Shown: in pieces, positions 8,021-16,603 of the stretch
Layout: every line of letters starts with the position of its first letter
How positions within the stretch are numbered: position 1 is the stretch's first letter
NCBI GenBank assembly: GCA_964403015.1
Contig: CAYOEJ010000005.1
Location: forward strand, 1-64,000
Length of the DNA stretch: 64,000 bases
Source: CAYOEJ01 sp964403015
Lineage (GTDB): Bacteria > Actinomycetota > Actinomycetes > Actinomycetales > Actinomycetaceae
Direction of reading: 5' to 3'
The notes under the pieces: generated by a model
The model's input: only the letters and a program-made list of their open reading frames with translations
Databases searched by the model: none
What the model was told of the DNA's origin: nothing
Translations under genes and position numbers: made by a program

Positions 8021-8664
8021 TGCCCGAGGCAGTGCTCTTCGATATGGATGGAACCCTCACGGACACTGAAAAGCTCTGGTTTGAAGCCGAGGAAGCGGTT
8101 TTCGCGGACCTCGGATGCACGTGGCAAGACGGCGATCAGCAGGAAATCATTGGGATGGCCATCCAAAACTCCACTGCACTTCTCGTCAAGAAGTTCGATC
8201 TTACGATTTCACCGGAAGAGCTCGCTGATCTGTTAATTAATCGAGTCGTCCATATTGCAAAGGCAGGCGGAATGCCGTGGCGACCCGGTGCCAAGGAAAT
8301 TCTCCAGAACCTCACTTCTTGGGGTATACCTACGGCGCTGGTGACGTCGTCGTACAAACCATTCGCCGATCTTGCACTAGCTAACGCCCCGCAAGGAGCC
8401 CTGACTGTCTCGGTCACCGGCGATCGCGTAGCGAAGGGTAAGCCGGATCCTGAACCCTATCTGACGGCTGCTGATGAGCTTGGAGTGAATATCAGAGCCT
8501 GTGTCGCATTCGAAGATTCCGGTCCCGGATTGACGTCCGCTTACAGGTCGGGTGCGAAGGCGATCGGTATTCCTTTCCAAGTTGAACTGCCAGTTTTTGA
8601 TGGAGCGTTGTACATTGACTCGCTCGAGGGTGTGGACCGAGAGTTTTTCGACTCTTTGTTCTAG
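8017..8664 (+). CDS. HAD-superfamily phosphatase (beta-phosphoglucomutase-like)
   Basis: The HAD motifs are clear: motif I FDMDGTLTDTE with nucleophile and acid Asp at residues 9 and 11, motif II VTSS, motif III Lys in KGKPDPEPY and motif IV FEDSGPGL. The 215-aa size and helical cap after motif I place it in the PGMB/CbbY/phosphoglycolate phosphatase group. Substrate is unknown. It is coupled to mshC by a 4-nt overlap, so a role linked to mycothiol or sugar phosphates is possible but only inferred. It converges with the minus-strand nuclease with 9 nt between the stops. Confidence 0.9.
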   Translation: MMPEAVLFDMDGTLTDTEKLWFEAEEAVFADLGCTWQDGDQQEIIGMAIQNSTALLVKKFDLTISPEELADLLINRVVHIAKAGGMPWRPGAKEILQNLTSWGIPTALVTSSYKPFADLALANAPQGALTVSVTGDRVAKGKPDPEPYLTAADELGVNIRACVAFEDSGPGLTSAYRSGAKAIGIPFQVELPVFDGALYIDSLEGVDREFFDSLF

Positions 8665-8673
8665 TTGGATAGG

Positions 8674-9507
8674 TCAGGACTGTGGTCGCTGCGCCGTAAG
8701 GAGTTTGTCGATTCCTTCCTCACTGATTGCTGGAGACTCATTGTTGAAGGCCGGACAGATGTCTTTAAAATGGCACCAGTCGCACAGGCGGCTTGGGCGC
8801 GGTTCAAAATGCCGAGCATCGATTCGCGAGCGAATTCCGGACCAAATCTCGTCGATTTCGCGCGAGACAGACGTGACGTCGTCTGGCACCGGATCGTAGG
8901 TGAGAATGCGGCCGTCCCCAAGATAGATGAGCTGGGTGCGCGCCGGTAGTTTTGCTTGCGTGTACCAGATTGCTGCCGCATAAAACCGCATCTGGAATAT
9001 TGCCTCGCCCTGGTAACGAGGATTGGGAGACTTGCCGGTCTTGTAATCAACCACTCGCAGGTCACCATTGGGGGCCTCATCCACGCGGTCGATGATGCCC
9101 CTAATTGCGAGGCCAGAAGGCAAAGTCGCGTTGACAAAACCTTCGCGTACTGAGGGCTGAAGGAACTGTGGATTCTCAAGACGAAAGTAGTTCGAAATGA
9201 GTGGGCGTGCGCTTTCGAGCCAATCGATACGATCCTGCTCGGTTTCGAAAAGCTGGGGAGCCTCCGGGTGCTGTTCAACATGCGATTGCCACTGAGGTTC
9301 AAGCAGGTCCTGAGCACGGAGCTCTGTTCGTTCGAGCGGTGGAGCATCATAAAGATGCTCGAGTACAGAATGGACGATCGTTCCCTTAAGCGCAGCTAAG
9401 GACGGTGGTTCGGGTAGCCGATCGATTGTCCGGTAGCGGAACTTCAACGGGCATTGACGAAAGTCATTGGCTCGAGACGGAGAGATCGCGGCATGTCTGC
9501 TAATCAT
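8674..9507 (-). CDS. RecB-like PD-(D/E)XK exonuclease with Fe-S cysteines
   Basis: This 277-aa stand-alone nuclease has the RecB motifs GTIVHS (motif I His), GIIDRVDE (Asp), VVDYKTGK (Asp-x-Lys) and QMRFYA (Gln-x3-Tyr type). One Cys lies near the N-terminus (RQCPLKF) and three near the C-terminus (LCDWCHFKDICPAF), the four-cysteine layout of the Cas4/AddB iron-sulfur cluster. It is the counterpart of the conserved actinobacterial gene next to trmI (Rv2119 in M. tuberculosis). There are no Cas genes nearby, so a DNA repair or processing role is likely. ATG 9507 is preceded by TAGTGT at 6 nt, suggesting a leaderless transcript. Confidence 0.92.
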   Translation of the reverse strand: MISRHAAISPSRANDFRQCPLKFRYRTIDRLPEPPSLAALKGTIVHSVLEHLYDAPPLERTELRAQDLLEPQWQSHVEQHPEAPQLFETEQDRIDWLESARPLISNYFRLENPQFLQPSVREGFVNATLPSGLAIRGIIDRVDEAPNGDLRVVDYKTGKSPNPRYQGEAIFQMRFYAAAIWYTQAKLPARTQLIYLGDGRILTYDPVPDDVTSVSREIDEIWSGIRSRIDARHFEPRPSRLCDWCHFKDICPAFNNESPAISEEGIDKLLTAQRPQS

Positions 9508-9513
9508 GAGACC

Positions 9514-9519
9514 ACACTA
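9514..9519 (-). promoter_or_regulatory. Leaderless -10 box (RecB-like nuclease)
   Basis: TAGTGT on the minus strand, 6 nt before ATG 9507, with no Shine-Dalgarno sequence. Confidence 0.55.
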
Positions 9520-9699
9520 TCGCGCCGCTCCCACAGGTTTCTTGGCTCCTCCACAGCGCGATGAGGCCTATTTGGTTTGAGACCAGTAATTAGTCTCTTC
9601 TGTGCACATCGACTCGCCGAATCGCATGTATTCGTGTCTAACCCGCCACGTTTGTGAGGCGGAGTCATCTAGGCCATAACGGTAGCTCAACATTTTCCG

Positions 9700-9705
9700 T
9701 AAGAT
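9700..9705 (+). promoter_or_regulatory. Leaderless -10 box (trmI-arc-dop-pup-pafA operon)
   Basis: TAAGAT, 7 nt before ATG 9713, with no Shine-Dalgarno sequence. It would drive the whole coupled Pup operon. Confidence 0.55.
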
Positions 9706-9712
9706 TGATCAA

Positions 9713-10822
9713 ATGAGTAGCTATCCCCATCCTCTTGGAGCAGACCGTCGCCGTGGGCCGTTTCGCGCCGGTGAACGCGTCCAGTTGACCGACACCAAAG
9801 GCCGCAAGTACACCGTCATGTTGACCGAGGATGGCTACTTCCAATCACAGCGTGGGAACGTTCGCCATCGAGACCTCATTGGCAAAGACGAGGGGCTCGT
9901 CTTTGAAACTGAGTCGGGCCACCGCATGCAGGCGCTCCGGCCACTTGTCAATGACTACGTGCTGTCAATGCCCCGCGGTGCAACCGTGGTGTATCCGAAG
10001 GATGCTGGCCAGATCGTTCAGCAGGCAGATATTTTTCCCGGTGCTCGCGTTGTGGAGGCTGGGCTCGGTTCGGGAGCCTTGGCGCTATCTTTGCTGGCGG
10101 CGGTAGGTCCGAGTGGCCACCTTACCTCCGTGGAACGACGTCCTGAATTTGCGGAGATCGCACAGGCCAACGTGCACTCGTGGTACGGCCCTGATCTGCC
10201 GCCATGGGATGTGCGGCTGGGCGATTTAGACGACGTTCTCGACAGCCTCGATGAAGGCTCTATCGACACGGTAGTGCTTGACATGCTCGCTCCATGGGAA
10301 AACATCGCATCTGCGGCGCGTGCCTTGCGGTCGGGTGGCGTCATTATTGCCTACGTCGCGACTACCACGCAGATGTCCAGATTCGTTGAGGAATTGCGCG
10401 ACGCCCAAGGATTCACGGAACCCGAATCGTCTGAAACTTTCATTCGAACGTGGCACTTGGACGGACTCGCTGTTCGCCCTGACCATCGCATGGTGGCTCA
10501 CACCGGTTTCCTAGTTGTCGCGCGGCGCATCGCGCGAGACTCAACACCGCTTATTCCTAAGCGCAGACCTGCTCCCGCAGCGCATTCTGAGCCGTTCGCT
10601 TGGGAAGGCGAAGAGTTTTCTGAACGCACGATCTCGGAGAAGAAACTTCGCAAGGTCCGGCGAGATGTCGCACACCGGTCCGACGTCGAAGTGTCGGGAA
10701 CGTCGGAGCCAGGCGTCAGCACTCAAGCTATGCAGGACAAACTCGATGCCGAAAGCCGTGCGAAGGCAGAAGCTCGATACGCGCAAAGAAGGGCTCAACG
10801 CGAGGGGGTAGATGAAGCATGA
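9713..10822 (+). CDS. trmI: tRNA (adenine-58-N1)-methyltransferase TrmI
   Basis: It methylates N1 of A58 in the T-loop of tRNA using S-adenosylmethionine. A small N-terminal beta domain precedes the Rossmann domain, whose motif I is VVEAGLGSGALAL (about residues 112-124), followed by SVERRPEF (SAM-ribose acidic residue) and LDMLAPWE. The catalytic core ends near residue 275. A charged, repeat-like Arg/Glu/Ala tail of about 90 residues follows and makes the protein (369 aa) clearly longer than the mycobacterial enzyme. It overlaps arc by 4 nt. Pairing of trmI with the Pup genes is conserved in actinobacteria. Confidence 0.94.
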   Translation: MSSYPHPLGADRRRGPFRAGERVQLTDTKGRKYTVMLTEDGYFQSQRGNVRHRDLIGKDEGLVFETESGHRMQALRPLVNDYVLSMPRGATVVYPKDAGQIVQQADIFPGARVVEAGLGSGALALSLLAAVGPSGHLTSVERRPEFAEIAQANVHSWYGPDLPPWDVRLGDLDDVLDSLDEGSIDTVVLDMLAPWENIASAARALRSGGVIIAYVATTTQMSRFVEELRDAQGFTEPESSETFIRTWHLDGLAVRPDHRMVAHTGFLVVARRIARDSTPLIPKRRPAPAAHSEPFAWEGEEFSERTISEKKLRKVRRDVAHRSDVEVSGTSEPGVSTQAMQDKLDAESRAKAEARYAQRRAQREGVDEA

Positions 10823-12528
10823 GCGACCAACAGGGTGAAATCTTTGGATTACAATCACTCGTCTCGTCATTGGAGGAGAAGAATGATCGGCTAGCCAAGG
10901 CCCTCCAAGAATCGCGACAGCGAATTAAGGAGCTCGGAACACAGGTCGAGTCGCTTTCTCAGCCACCTGGTTCGCACGGAACATTCTTGAGTGCGAACCA
11001 CGAAGACCACACTGTCACCGCGCTCGTCGGTGGTCGTAAGATGATTCTTTCTGCGGCCACGTGGGTTGCTCTTGGAACGATACGAGCCGGCCAAGAGTTA
11101 ATTCTCAACGAGCAGCTGGTAGTCATTGGTGTGGCCAGCTATGAACGTACGGGTGAGATCGTCACGGTCGAATTGGTGATTGACCGCGAGCGCGTGCTGG
11201 TCAAGGTTCATGCCGACGACGAACGGGTGCTGCGGCTCTCCGGTCGGCTCCAGGACCAGTCGGTCCGAGTTGGCGACATGGTGCTTGCGGATCTCAAGGC
11301 GGGCTTTGCACTTGAACCGGTTGAACGCCCAGACGTCGAGCACCTTCTGCTCGAAGAAGTTCCTGACGTGTCCTACTCAGACATCGGCGGACTCGGGCCA
11401 CAAATCGAGCAGATCCGAGACAGCGTTGAGCTTCCATTCGAGCAACCTGATCTGTACCGCGAACACGGCCTCAAACCGCCCAAGGGGGTGCTCCTCTATG
11501 GGCCTCCAGGTTGCGGTAAGACCTTGATTGCACGCGCGGTGGCCACATCACTTTCGCAGAAGATGTCCGACGGCGAATCCCAGCGGTCCTACTTCCTTAA
11601 TATCAAGGGTCCGCAACTCTTGGATAAGTATGTGGGTGAAACAGAGCGCCAAATTCGTGAGATCTTTTCCCGGGCTCGCGACAGGGCAGCCAACGGCATT
11701 CCGGTTGTCATCTTCTTCGACGAGATGGAAGCGCTCTTCCGCACCCGAGGATCGGGCGTCTCATCCGACGTCGAGACCACGGTTGTGCCGCAGCTGCTTG
11801 CAGAGATTGACGGAGTCGAGCAACTCGACAACGTCATCGTGATTGGCGCCTCCAACCGTGAAGACATGATTGACCCCGCGATTCTTCGCCCTGGGCGACT
11901 CGACGTGAAGATCCGTATTGAGCGGCCCACGCGAGACGGATCCCTGGATATTTTGCTCAAGTACCTACATCCGGAGCTCCCAATTCATGTTGCCGAGCTC
12001 AGTCAGCATGGCAACGCGAAGGCCGCCGTGCGGGCGATGGCTGAAGAGACGGTGGAAGCACTGTATGCGAGGACACCAAAGAATCAGTTTGTCGAGGTGT
12101 CATATACCGACGGCGAATCTGAGATGCTGTACGTTTCAGATTTCGTTTCCGGAGCCATGCTCGCTGCGATAGTAGATCGCGCGAAGAAACTTGCAATCAA
12201 AGATCTTCTTGCCACGGGTGAGCGCGGAATCCGGACGCGACACCTTCTGGCCGCTCTTGCGGAAGAAACCCGCGAGAACGAAGACCTTTCTAACATCACT
12301 AACCCCGATGAATGGGCGCGCGTTAATGGACGTGGCCGTGGCAAGCGAGTCACCTTCGTCAAACCGATGGTCGGAAGGTCGATTCCTGAAGAAGGCCCGT
12401 CGTCGTCCGACTCGAATGTTCCGCTCGACTCGCATTCCGGACATGACCAGCGCGCCACAAAACCCACACCTATGGATGAACGCAACATTCGCGACTGGAG
12501 CGACGTGGTTCGAGAGGGACTGATATGA
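10819..12528 (+). CDS. arc: ARC/Mpa: AAA ATPase ring of the Pup system
   Basis: A hexameric unfoldase that captures pupylated proteins. The N-terminal coiled coil (about residues 8-48) binds Pup, two OB-fold segments follow (about 55-170), and then the AAA domain. This has Walker A GPPGCGKT at 228-235, pore loop KYVGE near 270-274, Walker B with Asp301/Glu302, and an arginine-finger region ILRPGRLD. It has 569 aa. The C-terminus ends in EGLI, not the GQYL-type tail that opens the 20S proteasome gate. No prcA or prcB is present nearby, so it probably unfolds or disassembles targets without degrading them here. It is coupled to trmI and dop by 4-nt overlaps. Confidence 0.95.
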   Translation: MSDQQGEIFGLQSLVSSLEEKNDRLAKALQESRQRIKELGTQVESLSQPPGSHGTFLSANHEDHTVTALVGGRKMILSAATWVALGTIRAGQELILNEQLVVIGVASYERTGEIVTVELVIDRERVLVKVHADDERVLRLSGRLQDQSVRVGDMVLADLKAGFALEPVERPDVEHLLLEEVPDVSYSDIGGLGPQIEQIRDSVELPFEQPDLYREHGLKPPKGVLLYGPPGCGKTLIARAVATSLSQKMSDGESQRSYFLNIKGPQLLDKYVGETERQIREIFSRARDRAANGIPVVIFFDEMEALFRTRGSGVSSDVETTVVPQLLAEIDGVEQLDNVIVIGASNREDMIDPAILRPGRLDVKIRIERPTRDGSLDILLKYLHPELPIHVAELSQHGNAKAAVRAMAEETVEALYARTPKNQFVEVSYTDGESEMLYVSDFVSGAMLAAIVDRAKKLAIKDLLATGERGIRTRHLLAALAEETRENEDLSNITNPDEWARVNGRGRGKRVTFVKPMVGRSIPEEGPSSSDSNVPLDSHSGHDQRATKPTPMDERNIRDWSDVVREGLI

Positions 12529-14120
12529 GCGTAAGAAGGAGCATCGGGCTCGAGACCGAGTTCGGTATCACTGATGTCGCAGATCCCAAGGCCAATGCCA
12601 TTGGACTGTCCGCAGAGGTCGTGGACGCGTTTGGCGCGCGGGGGAGCGCATCTGGTGGAGCAGGAGCCGTTCGCTGGGATTATCACGGTGAAGATCCGCT
12701 CAACGACGCCCGCGGATATCGACTCGAAAGAGCTTCGGCTCATCCCTCACTTCTCACGGACGATCCGGAACGCATGGCGCCGTCCGGTGATGCCGGCGTC
12801 GCCCTTCAAGGGGTGCGTCGACCAACCGAAGCCGAGCTTGCGATGCCACGCGCGTCCAATGCGGTTCTTACCAACGGGGCTCGCTACTACGTGGACCATG
12901 CTCATCCGGAGTATTCGGCCCCAGAGGTGATGAATCCCCGCGAAGTAGTGCTATGGGACCGGGCGGGCGAAGAGATTGCTCGTGAATCGATGGATCTCCT
13001 TCGCGAGGTGGGCAGAGACATCGCCATCTACAAAAACAACGTAGATGGCAAGGGTGCAGCCTACGGCACCCACGAAAATTACCTCATGGATCGCAGCGTT
13101 GAGTTTAACGACGTCATCAGGTACGTGACTCCCTTTTTTGTGACCCGCCCGATCCTGTGTGGTGCGGGACGCCTCGGACTTGGGCCCCATTCGGAAAAGC
13201 CTGGTTTCCAAATCTCCCAGCGAGCAGACTACGTTGAGAACGACGTCGGTCTCGAAACCACCTTTAATCGTCCGATCATAAACACGCGAGACGAACCGCA
13301 TGCGGAGCCGAGTCTGTATCGTCGACTCCATGTGATCGGGGGAGACGCCAATCAATTCGATGTATCAAATCTGCTCAAAGTGGGCACCACGTCTCTGGTC
13401 CTGTGGTTGCTTGAACAGGATGCGCTTCCACTAGCCCTAGAATCGCTTATGATCGATGAGCCCGTGGCTGCCACATGGGAGATCTCCCACGATCCCACCC
13501 TGACGCGCAAGATCGACATGCATGACGGCACGTCGCGAAGCGCTATTGAGATTCAGCAGATTTACCTGGATGTGGTGCGGGAAGCTCTTGAGCAGGTAGG
13601 CGAGATCGACTTCGACACGCAGGAAATTCTTGACCTGTGGCAAGAGGTTCTCGATGCGCTTCGCACCGATATGTTCTCAGTTGCCGGAAAAATTGAGTGG
13701 ATAGCGAAGTTCCAGATGATGGATTCATTGCGCCAGCGCGGCGGGCTCTCGTGGGACAACGACAAGCTGCGTGCATTCGATCTTCAGTGGCACGATCTGA
13801 GACCCGAGAAATCAATCGTTAACCGTCTCGACCAGGTCGGCCGCATTGAGCGCATATTCCACCCAGAGCAAGTGCTGTGGGCGACCACGCACGCGCCAGA
13901 ATCGACCCGGGCTTACCTTCGCGGCGGGCTCATCCGGAGATTTGCGGGAAATATTGCCGCCGCAGGCTGGGACGGAATCGTCTTGGACGTGCCTGGCTAT
14001 GACGATCTCGTTCGAATTCCCACCATGCATCCCCAGCGCGGTACGCGCCGACTCGTTGGCGACATCCTCGAAGGATCGTCCTCGATTGAGGATTTCCTCG
14101 TCCGCCTCACCACTGCCTAA
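12525..14120 (+). CDS. dop: Dop: Pup deamidase and depupylase
   Basis: Dop converts the C-terminal Gln of Pup to Glu and also removes Pup from targets. It has the glutamine-synthetase-like fold with GLETEFG (ATP/Mg Glu residues at 10 and 12), and Asp124 in YVDHAHPEY is the catalytic Asp. The insertion at about residues 38-80 is the Dop-loop, which separates Dop from PafA. Its 531 aa are slightly longer than the mycobacterial protein. The pup gene just downstream encodes a Gln-ending Pup, which needs this deamidation. It is coupled to arc by 4 nt. Confidence 0.96.
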   Translation: MSVRRSIGLETEFGITDVADPKANAIGLSAEVVDAFGARGSASGGAGAVRWDYHGEDPLNDARGYRLERASAHPSLLTDDPERMAPSGDAGVALQGVRRPTEAELAMPRASNAVLTNGARYYVDHAHPEYSAPEVMNPREVVLWDRAGEEIARESMDLLREVGRDIAIYKNNVDGKGAAYGTHENYLMDRSVEFNDVIRYVTPFFVTRPILCGAGRLGLGPHSEKPGFQISQRADYVENDVGLETTFNRPIINTRDEPHAEPSLYRRLHVIGGDANQFDVSNLLKVGTTSLVLWLLEQDALPLALESLMIDEPVAATWEISHDPTLTRKIDMHDGTSRSAIEIQQIYLDVVREALEQVGEIDFDTQEILDLWQEVLDALRTDMFSVAGKIEWIAKFQMMDSLRQRGGLSWDNDKLRAFDLQWHDLRPEKSIVNRLDQVGRIERIFHPEQVLWATTHAPESTRAYLRGGLIRRFAGNIAAAGWDGIVLDVPGYDDLVRIPTMHPQRGTRRLVGDILEGSSSIEDFLVRLTTA

Positions 14121-14145
14121 AACGTTGAACTAGAAGGAGTTAAGA

Positions 14146-14322
14146 ATGTCGAGCCAAGAATTCATGCAGCCTCGCAGACGCGAGGAAGAGCAGATTGAAG
14201 ACCTGCCACAGGCACAGACCCAGTCATTCGATGTCGATAATCTTCTTGACGACATCGATTCCATCCTTGAAACAAACGCCACCTCTTTTGTTCAGGGTTT
14301 TGTCCAGAAGGGCGGCCAGTGA
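14146..14322 (+). CDS. pup: Pup: prokaryotic ubiquitin-like protein (58 aa)
   Basis: Pup is ligated through its C-terminal residue to lysines of target proteins. The 58-residue product is Gln/Glu/Asp rich and disordered at the N-terminus. It has a central ARC-binding helix with the DNLLDDIDSIL pattern (about 31-41) and ends GFVQKGGQ, the Gly-Gly-Gln tail that Dop deamidates. The ATG has a strong Shine-Dalgarno sequence (AGAAGGAGTTAAGA). The stop overlaps the GTG of pafA by 4 nt, so no proteasome subunit genes fit between pup and pafA, where prcB and prcA lie in proteasome-bearing actinobacteria. Confidence 0.97.
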   Translation: MSSQEFMQPRRREEEQIEDLPQAQTQSFDVDNLLDDIDSILETNATSFVQGFVQKGGQ

Positions 14323-15704
14323 ACAGGCGCATTATCGGCATCGAGACCGAGTATGGTCTTACCTGTGCCTCTTTGCACGGGGGTGTGCCGCCGATGGAAG
14401 CGGAGGATGCCGCCCAGTACCTGTTTAGCGATGTCCTCGAAAAGACCCGCTCCACCAACATCTTTCTTGCCAACGGCGCACGCCTCTATCTAGATGTGGG
14501 CGCCCACCCTGAGTATGCGACCGCAGAATGCGATGATCTGGGCGACCTATTGGCAAATGACCGCGCTGGGGATGCGATATACGCACACATGGCAGCGGCA
14601 GCATCGCAGGCGATAGCGGGCAAGGATATTCCCGGGCGCCTTCACCTGTTTAAGAACAATGTTGATTCAGCTGGCAACTCGTTCGGATGCCACGAGAACT
14701 ACCTAGTGCGTAGAAGACGTGATTTTCGGGCCCGCATTGATTCGCTCATCCCGTTCTTCGTCAGCAGGCAGATTATCGTGGGAGCAGGGCATTTGCGCCG
14801 CGAAGGCGAGTCCGTCACCTACGAGATTTCCCAGCGGGCCGATCAAATGTGGGATGCGGTCTCTGCGGCTTCCACGCGCTCCCGACCGATGATCAATACC
14901 CGCGACGAACCACACGGGGATGCCGAGCTCTACCGCCGCATGCATGTGATCGTGGGCGATTCAAACATGTCTGAGCCAACCACCTTGCTTAAAGTCGGCT
15001 CCACGGAGGCCATCCTCAACGTCATCGAGAGCGGTGTCCGCTTACCGAACCGAGCCCTCGCTGATCCCATGAAGGCAATCCGCCTCATTTCTCAGGACCT
15101 GTCGGGACGTGCTCGTGTAGAACTAGCCGATGGATCCTCGATGACCGCTCTGGAGATTCAGCGGGAAGTCCACGAGGTCGTGGTCGAGACCTATCGGAAG
15201 AACGACTGGTTCTCCGCTCTTGACCCCATTCGGACCTACATGTTTGACCTGTGGGAGCGAACGCTGACAGCACTTGAAAATGACAAGCATGACGACGTCG
15301 CGACCGAAATCGACTGGATTGCCAAGCGCGCTCTTTTGGATCGCTATGTACAGCGCTTAGGAACGGATCTGTCAGATCCCCGCATTGCGCGGCTGGATTT
15401 GGCCTGGCACGACATCACTGAGAACGGTCTACGGGCCAAGCTCGAGGAATCCGGTGGTCTGCGCCGCGTCATCACTCCTGAACGCGTCGAGAAAGCCATG
15501 GGCATCCCTCCGCAGACCACCAGGGCAAAGCTACGCGGTGATTTCGTTGCTCTTGTCCAGGATTTGCGCCGTGACTACCTCGCGGATTGGATGAATCTCC
15601 GGTTGATCGACGACGCCGGCGCTCGGACTATCGTCTTAAAAGATCCGTTCGCGAGTAGTGATTCTCGAGTTGATGAACTCATGGAGGAAATCGAGAGCGT
15701 ATGA
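14319..15704 (+). CDS. pafA: PafA: Pup-protein ligase
   Basis: PafA uses ATP to make gamma-glutamyl phosphate on deamidated Pup and transfers it to substrate lysines. GIETEYG (Glu9, Glu11) binds Mg-ATP, and Asp59 in YLDVGAHPEY corresponds to the catalytic Asp. It lacks the Dop-loop insertion. The 461-aa length is normal. It starts with GTG inside the pup stop codon and overlaps the next gene by 4 nt. Because all three Pup-processing proteins look intact, the pathway is probably active despite the missing 20S core. Confidence 0.96.
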   Translation: MNRRIIGIETEYGLTCASLHGGVPPMEAEDAAQYLFSDVLEKTRSTNIFLANGARLYLDVGAHPEYATAECDDLGDLLANDRAGDAIYAHMAAAASQAIAGKDIPGRLHLFKNNVDSAGNSFGCHENYLVRRRRDFRARIDSLIPFFVSRQIIVGAGHLRREGESVTYEISQRADQMWDAVSAASTRSRPMINTRDEPHGDAELYRRMHVIVGDSNMSEPTTLLKVGSTEAILNVIESGVRLPNRALADPMKAIRLISQDLSGRARVELADGSSMTALEIQREVHEVVVETYRKNDWFSALDPIRTYMFDLWERTLTALENDKHDDVATEIDWIAKRALLDRYVQRLGTDLSDPRIARLDLAWHDITENGLRAKLEESGGLRRVITPERVEKAMGIPPQTTRAKLRGDFVALVQDLRRDYLADWMNLRLIDDAGARTIVLKDPFASSDSRVDELMEEIESV

Positions 15705-16561
15705 GGAAGCTTCTCGCGGTCCTCTTGTTCTTGGGCGGACTGATTATTGGCTTCAGTGCCTCGACTGTGACTGCCCGACTCGAGGCTAGACCCACAGACT
15801 TTGACGTCGAGGTCCTCGGTGAACTTGGCGCACCCGTGAGTGTCACTACGTCCGGAGATACCAATGCAGCTCAGAGCGGTGCTGAGGTAGTTATAGATGG
15901 TGACGGGCGAGAGATCGAAGAGGATGGCCAAGTTCTTTATCGGGCCACTGCTTTCTCTTCATCGGATTCGGGGTGGACACGAATCTCTGGCGAGACGGGA
16001 CCCATCAACGCGATTGCGAACGAAGACAATCTGTCCAGTTTGACTGCGGCCATAGTTGGGCAAAGCGAAGGTAGCCGAGTCCTAGTCACGAACCCGCGGG
16101 ATGAGGGCGAGCTCGTTGAGATCGTCGTCGTCGATCTTTTACCCACACTTGCCTACGGAACAAACCAAATTCTCCCTGCCTCAAACGGAATGCCAGGCAT
16201 ATCAGTGGATGAGGAGGGCTTGCCAACCGTTGAAAGTGGTGGAGGCTCTGTCGGTGAACTGCGCACGGAGGTCTTGGTCCAAGGAGAAGGTGTCCAAGCG
16301 GCCGCTAATTCTACGATCATTGCGAATTACTTGATCGTTGGTAGCGACGGTACGGTGGAAGAGAACACGTGGGACGGTGCCCCCGCTGCGACCTTAGATC
16401 TTAATGAGGTCTTCCCAGGATTGCGTGCGGGGCTGTCCGATCAGCGAGTCGGCTCCAGGGTGGTTGTCGCTATTCCAGCGGCGCAGGCTCAAGGTGATGC
16501 AGACACGGTTGTTATCGTCGACATTCTGGCGGTCGTGGACGCCGGCGACACCGAGGACTAA
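15701..16561 (+). CDS. Membrane-anchored FKBP-like protein, tandem degenerate domains
   Basis: The N-terminus has a signal/anchor helix (about residues 3-25) with no lipobox Cys, so the protein is probably exported or membrane anchored. Two FKBP-like units are visible: an SEGSRVLVTNP...VVVDLL segment (about 118-150) and a fuller C-terminal unit with a GSRVVVAIP...VVIVDIL segment (about 190-283). The FKBP active-site aromatics and the FDSS-type motif are not recognisable (EENTW instead), so peptidyl-prolyl isomerase activity is doubtful. It overlaps pafA by 4 nt. An FKBP-like gene after pafA is a known actinobacterial arrangement. Role may be extracytoplasmic folding or binding. Confidence 0.8.
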   Translation: MRKLLAVLLFLGGLIIGFSASTVTARLEARPTDFDVEVLGELGAPVSVTTSGDTNAAQSGAEVVIDGDGREIEEDGQVLYRATAFSSSDSGWTRISGETGPINAIANEDNLSSLTAAIVGQSEGSRVLVTNPRDEGELVEIVVVDLLPTLAYGTNQILPASNGMPGISVDEEGLPTVESGGGSVGELRTEVLVQGEGVQAAANSTIIANYLIVGSDGTVEENTWDGAPAATLDLNEVFPGLRAGLSDQRVGSRVVVAIPAAQAQGDADTVVIVDILAVVDAGDTED

Positions 16562-16603
16562 CTTAACGTTACCCTTGTGTCATTGTTCAGCAAGGAGAAA
16601 ACA

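Noticed and set aside
9579..9597. Inverted repeat GAGAC-N9-GTCTC in the space before trmI
   Set aside because: The arms are only 5 bp, no gene ends beside it to need a terminator, and a single copy gives no basis for calling an operator.
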